A stretch of DNA of 13,607 nt from JBFHES01 sp041584015 (lineage in GTDB: Bacteria; Bacteroidota; Bacteroidia; Bacteroidales; M50B96): the NCBI GenBank assembly GCA_041584015.1, contig JBFHES010000112.1, positions 1 through 13,607 of the forward strand, written 5' to 3'. The position numbers and the translations under genes were made by a program. Positions within the stretch are counted from its first letter, which is position 1, and every line of letters begins with the position of its first letter. Below the pieces are notes generated by a model that saw only the letters and a program-made list of their open reading frames with translations, ran no database searches and was not told where the DNA came from. Of the stretch, positions 7,493 to 13,607 are shown in pieces.

Positions 7493-8371
7493 TTAATTAG
7501 TTGGCGGTTTATGCTTCCAACGCCTATGTGACCAGAGCCAGTATTCGGGTTGCTCCTTAATGATATTCTCCAGAGCCAGCATATGACGTTTAGTTATTTC
7601 ACTGTCATTTACATTACTCAGGTCATCAAATAACTCCTCGATATAAACCTCGTAGTAACCTCGTTTTACTTTTCGCATTTGACAAAACACAATTGCCTGA
7701 TCCAGTTTGCGAGCAATTTTTTCCGTTCCCAAAAAAACAGGGGTCGGCTGATTAAGAAAGTCTGCCCAAAATCGGATTTGTTGTTTATGTGGCGATTGAT
7801 CAGCGATAAACATGGTTGCCGTTGGAATCTTCTGATTATTATAATTAACAAGCTCACGGTATATATGAGCCATTGCCACAGGCTGCACCCCAAATTTCGA
7901 TCGCGTTTTATTCATAAACGAATCGAAGAATTTATCCTTTAGCGGTTTGTAAATAGCAACAATTTTATGCTTTGCATAGAAGGGCAATCCACAAAAGAAC
8001 TCCCAATTACCATAATGTCCCATCACCAAAGTTATACTCTTGCCCTTGTCGTATAATTCGTCAAGCACTTCTCTATTGGTAACCCGATAGCGCTTTTGTA
8101 TTTCTTCGGCAGAGAAACTCCTAATGGCATTCGTTTCAATAAATAGATCTGCAAAGTGCCGATAAAATTTCTTGGTGATGCGCTGAATCTCAGTTTCAGA
8201 TTTCTCTGGAAATGCATTTCTTAAATTATTCTGAACAACCTTCTTGCGGTATCCAAGAACGTAAAAGGCAATGTAATAAAACCCATTGGCCAAGATGTAT
8301 TGCATCCACATAGGCAGAACAGACACCAGCCAGCTGATAAAATTAATGATCGGGTTTAAAACTTTTGACAT
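7493..8371 (-). CDS. LpxL/HtrB-family lipid A (lysophospholipid) acyltransferase
   Basis: The 292-residue product belongs to the LpxL/HtrB (LPLAT) family, which moves an acyl chain from acyl-ACP to a lipid A precursor at the inner face of the inner membrane. A hydrophobic N-terminal anchor (about 9-40) is followed by the catalytic HxxxxE motif HYGNWE (His119, Glu124), an IADQSP segment (189-194) that helps form the acceptor/acyl pocket, and the typical closing WLWSHRRWKHKP (278-289). The length is normal for the family. It is the first gene of a leftward operon with the glycosyltransferase, 6 bp apart. A TAnnTTTG element about 20 bases upstream of the ATG supports the start. I give no symbol because Bacteroidota often carry several paralogues whose acyl specificity cannot be read. 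Confidence 0.92.
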   Translation of the reverse strand: MSKVLNPIINFISWLVSVLPMWMQYILANGFYYIAFYVLGYRKKVVQNNLRNAFPEKSETEIQRITKKFYRHFADLFIETNAIRSFSAEEIQKRYRVTNREVLDELYDKGKSITLVMGHYGNWEFFCGLPFYAKHKIVAIYKPLKDKFFDSFMNKTRSKFGVQPVAMAHIYRELVNYNNQKIPTATMFIADQSPHKQQIRFWADFLNQPTPVFLGTEKIARKLDQAIVFCQMRKVKRGYYEVYIEELFDDLSNVNDSEITKRHMLALENIIKEQPEYWLWSHRRWKHKPPTN

Positions 8372-8381
8372 GAAATGAATA

Positions 8382-8395
8382 TTTGCAGCTGCAAA
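8382..8395. promoter_or_regulatory. 14-bp perfect palindrome at the acyltransferase promoter
   Basis: TTTGCAGCTGCAAA is a perfect palindrome with a G+C core, 11-24 bases upstream of the ATG at 8371. It overlaps the -7 element at 8392-8399 and the expected transcript start. It could be a repressor site or small 5'-leader hairpin; either is inference. Confidence 0.35.
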
Positions 8396-8399
8396 AATA
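8392..8399 (-). promoter_or_regulatory. Probable -7 promoter element for the acyltransferase-glycosyltransferase operon
   Basis: On the minus strand these bases read TATTTTTG, fitting TAnnTTTG, and would start transcription about 14 nt before the ATG. No TTG is present at the expected -33 spacing. The gap to the recR stop at 8472 shows no clear recR terminator, only a run of seven A residues (T on the minus strand) at 8422-8428, so read-through from recR is possible. Confidence 0.45.
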
Positions 8400-8471
8400 A
8401 TAATTGCAAAACAGAAACTATAAAAAAACCGTACTATTAAGCGCTATCAGCTAAGCTGTCTATACGTCGAT

Positions 8472-9101
8472 TTACTTATTGGTAAAACTTCCGTCGAATG
8501 GAGTCCTGTTTAAGATTGAACGGCCCAAAGTTATTTCATCGGCATATTCTAATTCATCACCGATGGCAATTCCTCTGGCAATTGTCGAGAGTTTCACATC
8601 GTTACCAGCCAACTTCCGATAGATGTAAAAATTAGTTGTATCGCCTTCCATTGTGGTGCTTAATGCTAAAATTAGTTCATTAATTTCGCCATCTTCCACC
8701 TTTTGCTGCAATGAATCTATTGTTAAATCATTCGGACCAATTCCATCCATTGGAGATATTTTCCCACCTAACACATGGTACAAACCATTATATTGTTGGG
8801 TTGCTTCTATTGCCATTACATCTTTAATATCCTCCACCACGCAAACAGTTGAGCGATCGCGATAAGTATCGGAACAAATCTCACAAACTTCGTTATCCGA
8901 GATGTTATGACAAATTTTGCAGTGAACGATTTCTTTTCGCAATTTGATAATTGACTCGCCAAAGGCAATTGTTTCCTTCTCTTCCTGACGCAATAGATAA
9001 AGGACAAAACGAAGTGCCGTTTTCTTACCAACTCCTGGCAGTTTCGCAAACTCAGCCACTGCTTCTTCTAATAATTTTGACGAAAAACCTTGCAAATCCA
9101 T
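8472..9101 (-). CDS. recR: Recombination mediator RecR
   Basis: The 209-residue protein works with RecO (and RecF) to load RecA on single-stranded gaps. All RecR parts are present: a helix-hairpin-helix (AKLPGVGKKTALRF, 19-32), a C4 zinc finger (Cys61, Cys64, Cys73, Cys76), a Toprim domain beginning VCVVEDIKDV (86-95) and the C-terminal RGIAIGDELEYAD (176-188) Walker-B-like region that bridges subunits. I place the start at the ATG at 9101 (MDLQGF) rather than the in-frame ATG at 9149, because a consensus promoter lies between them (9119-9149) and would start RNA near 9112, downstream of the longer start; 209 residues also fits RecR better than 225. It diverges from the glutamine synthetase gene. 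Confidence 0.95.
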   Translation of the reverse strand: MDLQGFSSKLLEEAVAEFAKLPGVGKKTALRFVLYLLRQEEKETIAFGESIIKLRKEIVHCKICHNISDNEVCEICSDTYRDRSTVCVVEDIKDVMAIEATQQYNGLYHVLGGKISPMDGIGPNDLTIDSLQQKVEDGEINELILALSTTMEGDTTNFYIYRKLAGNDVKLSTIARGIAIGDELEYADEITLGRSILNRTPFDGSFTNK

Positions 9102-9118
9102 CCTTGTAAATTTAGCCT

Positions 9119-9149
9119 CAAAAATAGTTTTAATAAGGCAATGTTCCAA
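9119..9149 (-). promoter_or_regulatory. Bacteroidota -33/-7 promoter of recR
   Basis: On the minus strand a TTG (9147-9149) is followed after exactly 20 nt by TATTTTTG (9119-9126), an excellent match to TTTG-N19-21-TAnnTTTG. Predicted initiation near 9112 gives a leader of about 11 nt to the ATG at 9101. This site decides the recR start. Confidence 0.75.
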
Positions 9150-9253
9150 CCAACTAGCAGCAAAGGCTAAATCCTAATTCTTACTTCACTCTATGATGAT
9201 TTCATATCCCTGCAAATTAAAAGTCATTGAAAATCCAGCACTTAGTTAAGCAA

Positions 9254-9285
9254 ATGTTAAAACACTTTAAGGTATTATTTAACAT
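9254..9285. repeat. Inverted repeat ATGTTAAA-N16-TTTAACAT upstream of glutamine synthetase gene
   Basis: Perfect 8-bp arms at 9254-9261 and 9278-9285 are separated by 16 bp, so half-site centres are 24 bp apart. The repeat lies just upstream of the predicted glutamine synthetase promoter (-7 at 9319-9326). It might bind a nitrogen-responsive regulator, but the arms are A+T-rich and could be chance. Confidence 0.3.
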
Positions 9286-9318
9286 ATCCAATATTAGATT
9301 CGATTTTCTAAATTCTAC

Positions 9319-9326
9319 TAGTTTTG
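9319..9326 (+). promoter_or_regulatory. Probable -7 promoter element of the glutamine synthetase gene
   Basis: TAGTTTTG fits TAnnTTTG. A TTAG at 9294-9297, 21 nt upstream, is a one-mismatch -33 candidate. Initiation near 9333 would leave about 16 nt before the ATG at 9349, supporting that start over the second Met at 9358. Confidence 0.55.
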
Positions 9327-9348
9327 TTAGGAACAAATTTTTACGACA

Positions 9349-10866
9349 ATGAGAGTAATGAGAGACAGCGAAATAGCTTTAAGCCCAAATCCACTGGTTA
9401 AACATCTGCGTAAACCAGCATCAGAATTCACCAAAGCAGACATCATGCAGTTTATCCAGGAGAAGGATATTCAAATGATTAACTTTAGATATGTTGCCGA
9501 TGACGGTAAATTAAAGACACTTAATTTTGTAATCTTAAATAAAGAGCACCTTGAAAATCTGCTTACTTCAGGCGAGCGTGTTGACGGTTCCAGTCTGTTT
9601 TCTTTTGTAGAAGCAGGAAGCAGCGACCTATACGTAATCCCTCGTTTTAAAACAGCTTTTGTAAATCCGTTTGAGGATGTTCCTACGCTTGAATTACTTT
9701 GCTCCTACTATACCAACGAAGGCAAGCCATTAGAAAGCTCACCAGATTATATTCTAAGAAAAGCCAACCGCGATTTTAAAGAATCTACCGGTTATGAGTT
9801 TAAAGCCATGGGTGAATTAGAGTATTACGTTCAGAGCGAGCGCGATGCTGCATTTCCGGCAATAGATCAAAAAGGATATCATAGTTCTGAACCATTTGCA
9901 AAATGGGAGCATTTTAGAAAGCAAGCCATGCAACTTATCGCCCAATGTGGTGGTATGATTAAATACGGCCACTCTGAAGTAGGTAACTTCAGCACCGAGA
10001 AGGAAAACTTTGAACAACAAGAAATTGAATTTTTGCCAGTTGATCCGGAAGATGCAGTTGATCAACTAATCGTGGCGAAATGGATTATTCGTATGTTGGC
10101 TTATCAGTATGAAGTGAATATTAGTTTTGCACCAAAAATAAGCATTGGCAAAGCTGGTAGTGGATTGCACATACATATGCTGGCCGAAAAAGACGGTAAA
10201 AATGTTTTAGTTGAAAACGGTAAACTTAGTAATGTAGCACGTCAGATGATAGCCGGAGTGCTTGATTTGTCTACTTCGTTAACTGCTTTTGGTAATACAA
10301 TACCAACGGCATATTTACGCTTGGTACCTCATCAGGAAGCACCAACATATGTTTGCTGGGGCGACAGAAACCGTTCTGCTCTTGTAAGAGTTCCTCTTGG
10401 ATGGTTGGGTGGAGCATGCAAAATGCTACGTCATGCGAATCCATTGGAAAGCGATTGCGATCAGGACTTCTCAAGCAAACAAACATTTGAGTTCAGAGTA
10501 CCAGATGGTTCAGCGAATCTTCACCACCTAATGGCCGGCCTAATTGTAGCAGTCAATCATGGTTTAGATATGGAGGATTCTTTAGAAATTGCTGACAGAT
10601 TGTATACTCCAGGCGATATCTTCAGTTCAGAGTACAAAGACAAATTAGCCGATTTTAATCAGCTACCAACCTCATGTTGGGACAGTGCAGAACAACTTGA
10701 TAAGCAGCGAGCAATTTATGAAAACAATGGAATTTTTCCTGCAGGATCAATTGATGCAATTATCAATACATTGAAGTCTTTTAACGACAGACAGTTGAGC
10801 GAAGAGCTTTATGGGAATAATGAGGAAATCTGGAATTTAGTAGACAAATATCTACATTGGATGTAG
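9349..10866 (+). CDS. glnA: Glutamine synthetase, type I-like
   Basis: The 505-residue protein has the glutamine synthetase fold, joining ammonia to glutamate with ATP. Catalytic landmarks by comparison with enterobacterial GSI: VDGSS (78-82), GELEYY (Glu156, Glu158), HSEV (Glu210), EQQEIEF (Glu225), GSGLHIH (His274), YLRLVPHQEAP (Arg324), NRSALVRVP (Arg342) and FEFRVPD (Glu381, Arg383). Two metal-site glutamates, Glu210 and Glu225, stand 15 residues apart rather than the usual 8, so the segment between carries an insertion. The NLYDLP adenylylation motif is absent; a LYTPGD at 418-423 sits roughly there, so control by adenylylation is doubtful. It is not the long GSIII (about 700 aa) also common in this phylum. 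It is likely monocistronic, with its own promoter and a terminator. Fold is sure, housekeeping role likely but unproven. Confidence 0.88.
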   Translation: MRVMRDSEIALSPNPLVKHLRKPASEFTKADIMQFIQEKDIQMINFRYVADDGKLKTLNFVILNKEHLENLLTSGERVDGSSLFSFVEAGSSDLYVIPRFKTAFVNPFEDVPTLELLCSYYTNEGKPLESSPDYILRKANRDFKESTGYEFKAMGELEYYVQSERDAAFPAIDQKGYHSSEPFAKWEHFRKQAMQLIAQCGGMIKYGHSEVGNFSTEKENFEQQEIEFLPVDPEDAVDQLIVAKWIIRMLAYQYEVNISFAPKISIGKAGSGLHIHMLAEKDGKNVLVENGKLSNVARQMIAGVLDLSTSLTAFGNTIPTAYLRLVPHQEAPTYVCWGDRNRSALVRVPLGWLGGACKMLRHANPLESDCDQDFSSKQTFEFRVPDGSANLHHLMAGLIVAVNHGLDMEDSLEIADRLYTPGDIFSSEYKDKLADFNQLPTSCWDSAEQLDKQRAIYENNGIFPAGSIDAIINTLKSFNDRQLSEELYGNNEEIWNLVDKYLHWM

Positions 10867-10889
10867 TATCAGATAATTACACGAAAAGC

Positions 10890-10930
10890 AAAGGCCAATT
10901 GAACTATATCAATTGGCCTTTATTCTTTTT
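10890..10930. terminator. Bidirectional terminator between convergent glutamine synthetase and pyruvate-kinase-like genes
   Basis: A perfect 13-bp stem (AAAGGCCAATTGA at 10890-10902 and TCAATTGGCCTTT at 10909-10921) has an ACTATA loop and is followed on the plus strand by a T-rich tract (tattcttttt). On the minus strand the stem is followed by TTTGCTTTTC. It sits between stop codons at 10866 and 10945 and can serve both genes, more strongly the rightward one. Confidence 0.88.
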
Positions 10931-10944
10931 AAAAAATATGTTTC

Positions 10945-12273
10945 TTAGTTGCGACGCTTAAGTACCTTGAGCATTTGAGCACATTGCACTACATTAGATC
11001 CTGCATTAAGCAATATTTGATCTGCATCCAATGCATAGTACGCATCTATCATTTCTGATCTGCTTGGCATACCAAGTTGGTTCATCTGCTCAAGCACTTC
11101 AGTTGCCAATATTACTGGTAAACCCGCTTCCTTTGCAATTTTAAAAATATACTCCTGATTAGCTGCTAATCTTTCAAAACCACATTCCGAAACAAGATCG
11201 CCTCGTGCAATTAATATAGTAACATTTGGAATTTGGTAACACCTAATAAGAATTTCACGCAAGCGATTGAGTGCCGTTTGAGTTTCTATTTTAATAACAA
11301 CAGGTGGTAATTCCGCGGTATGCTTTTTTATTTCAGCAATGAATTTATCAATATCCTCCGGAAGATGAGTGAATGAAAAACTGATCACATCAGCATGCTT
11401 TACAGCAAATTCAAGATCGCTCCGATCTTTAGATGTGAGAGGATCCACTGCATGCGTAAATGTCGGGAAGTTAATTCCCTTACCTACTGTAAGCTCGGTT
11501 TCTGCAGTTATTAACTTACGTACTTCAAGGATAAGACAATCTGCATCAACGTCAATAACTACTGCCTCAACTTTGCTATCATCAAAACGAACAGGATCTC
11601 CTACTTTTATCAAACGTGCAAGATTAGGAATGTCAACCTGAAAATACAAGCCCTTAATATTACCCGAAGATCTTTTCGCTCCAAGCAATATGCGTTGTCC
11701 TACTTTTAAAAGAGCGTCTGCTTTACTAAGCCCGTTTTCGTAAATAGCCTCAATTCGTATTTTGGGTCCGGCCATATCCAACAAAACCTTACAGTCGCTG
11801 CCACAGAATGTTCCTGCCTGCTTAACATTGTTAATCATTTGCAGCCACTCGGCATGAGTTCCAAAGGCACAATTAATCCGAAACTGACTCACCCCTTCTT
11901 GTATCAAGGGAATAAGATGTTGAAATCCATTTAAGGTTTCACGCTTAATGTTCACCATTATAGAGGAAGTGTGAATTGACACACCCTCGGCAGCTATTGT
12001 TTTTTCCCTGTCGACATCAGCCTTATTAAACTGTAATTTAAACCAGCTAAACGGATCGTTAAGCTGTAGACCATATTTTGCATGAACAGCTTGTAGCTGC
12101 ACTTTATGGTTCTGATAGGCCTGATAGAACAGAAATTGTTCGAAACGGGAAATATGATTTGGAGCTACGAACTTATAAAAAGTTGCATATTGATCCTTTA
12201 GCTGAAGCAACTCTGAACTAATCTTGCTTACTAATTGATTCACAACATGCGAATCATCTTTGGAATAAAACAT
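10945..12273 (-). CDS. Pyruvate kinase-like protein lacking the C-terminal domain
   Basis: Residues about 100-440 align with the A and B domains of pyruvate kinase: FRINCAFGTH (131-140, for NFSHG), LLDMAGPKIRI (164-174), GKGINFP (264-270), VIKIETQ with catalytic-type Lys328 and Glu330, ARGDL (356-360, metal-binding Asp359), ATEVLEQM (390-397) and PSRSEMIDA (403-411). The usual C-terminal domain of about 110 residues is missing, the phosphate-loop SGETA is replaced by NAGSN, and the first strand lacks TIGP. The Ser of NFSHG, a K+ ligand, is Ala136, while the position of rabbit-muscle Glu117 is Lys171, as in K+-independent enzymes. About 95 extra N-terminal residues are helical and unlike known domains. 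It is the second gene of an operon, 5 bp after the flippase-like gene. It may be a divergent pyruvate kinase or a repurposed relative; activity is uncertain. Confidence 0.85.
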   Translation of the reverse strand: MFYSKDDSHVVNQLVSKISSELLQLKDQYATFYKFVAPNHISRFEQFLFYQAYQNHKVQLQAVHAKYGLQLNDPFSWFKLQFNKADVDREKTIAAEGVSIHTSSIMVNIKRETLNGFQHLIPLIQEGVSQFRINCAFGTHAEWLQMINNVKQAGTFCGSDCKVLLDMAGPKIRIEAIYENGLSKADALLKVGQRILLGAKRSSGNIKGLYFQVDIPNLARLIKVGDPVRFDDSKVEAVVIDVDADCLILEVRKLITAETELTVGKGINFPTFTHAVDPLTSKDRSDLEFAVKHADVISFSFTHLPEDIDKFIAEIKKHTAELPPVVIKIETQTALNRLREILIRCYQIPNVTILIARGDLVSECGFERLAANQEYIFKIAKEAGLPVILATEVLEQMNQLGMPSRSEMIDAYYALDADQILLNAGSNVVQCAQMLKVLKRRN

Positions 12274-12278
12274 AGTTT

Positions 12279-13304
12279 TTAATCTTCTACCGGCTGGAGT
12301 TCCATATCTTGTTGCTTCTTTATTCGATATACGCGCACCTCATTATATATCAAAGCTACGAACCCAACAAATATGGTATAAACGAAATTCAATCCGTTCG
12401 ACAAAATTCCAAAGTTAACGCCTGCACTTTCGCTTAATTCAAAGGCTATAAATAATTGAAGTATAAAATAGTGTGTTGTACCAATACCTCCCGGAGATGG
12501 TAGCGCCCATCCTATTGCACCAATAAACAATACAACAATGGCAAAATACATATTACTGAATTCTGCACCTTCGCTTAACGAACGTAAGAAGCAGTAATTC
12601 ATTAAAACCAAAGCAACCCAAATCAGTACGGTTAATACCAGGAACTTTTTATACTCTTTAATCTTGAAGGTTAGCATAATAGTGCTATAGATCTCTGTAA
12701 CAAAATTGGTAAGATACTTAACAATTTTCCAGTCCTTAATTTTATTACGAATTAAACGATACACAACTATTAGAGCTACACCACCACCTAACAATATCAG
12801 AGCAAGAACGAGCGTCCCATTTTTAAAGCCAGATAGTAGCTCATTCATATTAAACAGTGCAGTTACCCGTTCAAACTCCACCATTATAATAATCACAAGA
12901 CCAACGGCTAATATCAACAAGTCCCAAACACGCTCCGACACAACAGTGCCAAGTACCCTTGACACTTTCACATTATCCGTTCGTTTAAGGTTTGTACATC
13001 TAACCAGTTCGCCAAACTTTGGTGTGAAGCTATTCACAAAATATCCTAAGGCAATGGAGTTAACAACATCAACCGATTTGGGATACACTCCCGAATTATT
13101 TAGAATAACTTTCCAGCGAAAAGCTCTTAATAGAAAAACAGCTAAGAGGCTAACACCACCCAGCAGAGCCCAGGTAATATCAGTATCCTTAAGGCTTGTC
13201 ATAATCTCCTCAAAGTTCTGTTCCCTTAGTGTTATGTAAAGAAAGTAAGCACCTATTACAAAACCGATGAGTACCTGTATAATGTTTTTTACTGATTTTT
13301 TCAT
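12279..13304 (-). CDS. Flippase-like / lysylphosphatidylglycerol synthase TM-type membrane protein
   Basis: This 341-residue polytopic protein matches the LPG synthase transmembrane (flippase-like, UPF0104/AglD-type) family. Visible motifs are RAFRW (60-64), NSFTPKFGELVR (91-102), GTVVSERVWD (119-128) and ALPSPGGIGTTHYF (267-280). About eight hydrophobic segments lie at roughly 9-25, 45-62, 82-92, 127-142, 164-182, 222-240, 252-268 and 305-320, and the C-terminal tail is charged and cytoplasmic. The soluble lysyl-transferase domain of MprF is absent, so it is unlikely to aminoacylate lipid; a role in moving or binding a lipid or polyprenyl-linked substrate is inferred from the family. It is the first gene of a leftward operon with the pyruvate-kinase-like gene, 5 bp apart. 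ATG at 13304 (MKKSVKN) is the natural start. Confidence 0.9.
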   Translation of the reverse strand: MKKSVKNIIQVLIGFVIGAYFLYITLREQNFEEIMTSLKDTDITWALLGGVSLLAVFLLRAFRWKVILNNSGVYPKSVDVVNSIALGYFVNSFTPKFGELVRCTNLKRTDNVKVSRVLGTVVSERVWDLLILAVGLVIIIMVEFERVTALFNMNELLSGFKNGTLVLALILLGGGVALIVVYRLIRNKIKDWKIVKYLTNFVTEIYSTIMLTFKIKEYKKFLVLTVLIWVALVLMNYCFLRSLSEGAEFSNMYFAIVVLFIGAIGWALPSPGGIGTTHYFILQLFIAFELSESAGVNFGILSNGLNFVYTIFVGFVALIYNEVRVYRIKKQQDMELQPVED

Positions 13305-13398
13305 TTGATCAATTGCTGCTTTTCGTTCTTACATACACCTAACTCCGGTGAATGATTAAAGAAACTAGCCTCGATTTTACATTTTCATTAGAATCGGT

Positions 13399-13406
13399 CA
13401 AAAATA
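13399..13406 (-). promoter_or_regulatory. Possible -7 promoter element for the flippase-like operon
   Basis: The minus strand reads TATTTTTG, fitting TAnnTTTG, about 95 bases before the ATG at 13304. A -33 TTG at the right spacing is not evident. The rest of the gap 13305-13508 shows no gene or clear terminator. Confidence 0.35.
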
Positions 13407-13508
13407 GAAATTTTAATAAGACGAAACTAAATGTCATCATTTAAAGAAGTTGTTAATAATTTAGCTGACCTCTATAGGTAACTTGGATTCAATCAACAAT
13501 TATTGTCA

Positions 13509-13607
13509 CTAGTCAGTTACATATTCATCAGTCCATTCTGGTTTCGTAGGGGTAAACTTCGAAACATTGCGGGAAATATTAAATACAAGCGATGCATAAA
13601 AACGGAA
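13509..13607 (-). CDS. 3' end of an unidentified leftward gene (32 codons, cut by window edge)
   Basis: On the minus strand the frame from the window edge is open for 32 codons to a TAG at 13509-13511. It ends in ISRNVSKFTPTKPEWTDEYVTD after an aromatic/hydrophobic stretch (FRFYASLVFN). The composition reads like real protein rather than noise, with an alternating pattern compatible with a last beta-strand followed by a polar tail. The family cannot be named from so little. The stop lies about 200 bp upstream of the flippase-like gene, in the same direction. Confidence 0.5.
   Translation of the reverse strand, partial: FRFYASLVFNISRNVSKFTPTKPEWTDEYVTD

Noticed and set aside
8422..8474. recR terminator between recR and the acyltransferase gene
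   Set aside because: There is an A run at 8422-8428 (T on the transcribed strand) but only a 5-bp CAGCT/AGCTG stem well before it, too weak to call.
10600..10621. LYTPGD in glutamine synthetase as an adenylylation tyrosine (Tyr419)
   Set aside because: The tyrosine is near the expected place, but the surrounding NLYDLP context is not conserved, so I do not call regulation by adenylylation.
12706..13239. 177-codon open frame on the plus strand opposite the flippase-like gene
   Set aside because: It is fully antisense to a well-supported membrane protein gene; its Thr/Ser/Arg-rich product has no recognisable domain and mirrors the hydrophobic codons of the real gene.
1..13607. tRNA, rRNA, CRISPR array, insertion sequence or prophage
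   Set aside because: No cloverleaf, repeat-spacer ladder, transposase or phage gene was seen on either strand.

Overview
This window looks like a piece of a Bacteroidota chromosome, probably a marine or anaerobic Bacteroidales/Marinilabiliales-type bacterium. Three things support this. The first gene is a DUF5723-type outer-membrane protein, a family I know only from this phylum. Several start regions carry the Bacteroidota -7 promoter element TAnnTTTG, twice with a TTG exactly 20 nt upstream, and Shine-Dalgarno sequences are essentially absent. The DNA is A+T-rich (roughly 40% G+C by eye), with a ThrRS-like nucleoside kinase and a DUF6132 protein typical of the phylum. The species cannot be fixed from this sequence.

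Layout, left to right. (1) 1-1384: the 3' part of an outer-membrane protein gene, closed by a strong hairpin terminator. (2) 1533-3300: a conserved protein of unknown function behind a palindrome-bearing promoter, converging by overlap on a CPBP (CAAX protease/Abi) membrane protease gene. (3) 3310-6053: dusB (tRNA dihydrouridine synthase, TTG start), which converges on a nucleoside kinase with TGS and ThrRS-like N-terminal domains. (4) 6215-8371: a small DUF6132 membrane protein overlaps tail to tail with a leftward two-gene envelope operon (LpxL/HtrB-type acyltransferase, then a family 2 glycosyltransferase). (5) 8472-10866: recR and a type I-like glutamine synthetase gene diverge from a shared control region with identifiable promoters for both. 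(6) 10890-13406: a bidirectional terminator, then a leftward operon of a flippase-like (LPG synthase TM-type) membrane protein followed by a degenerate two-domain pyruvate-kinase-like protein. (7) 13509-13607: the last 32 codons of a further leftward gene that is cut by the window edge.

How the genes fit together. Most of the content is chromosomal housekeeping: tRNA modification, nucleotide salvage, recombination repair, nitrogen assimilation and envelope lipid/glycan synthesis. I see no insertion sequence, phage, CRISPR array, RNA gene, toxin-antitoxin pair or defence island. No intergenic gap exceeds 300 bases. I did not find a clearly new multi-gene system. The least ordinary items are the pyruvate-kinase-like protein (no C-terminal domain, extra N-terminal domain, Lys at the K+-dependence position) paired with the flippase-like protein, the unrecognised 269-residue protein with an operator-like palindrome on its promoter, and the glutamine synthetase with an insertion between two catalytic glutamates.
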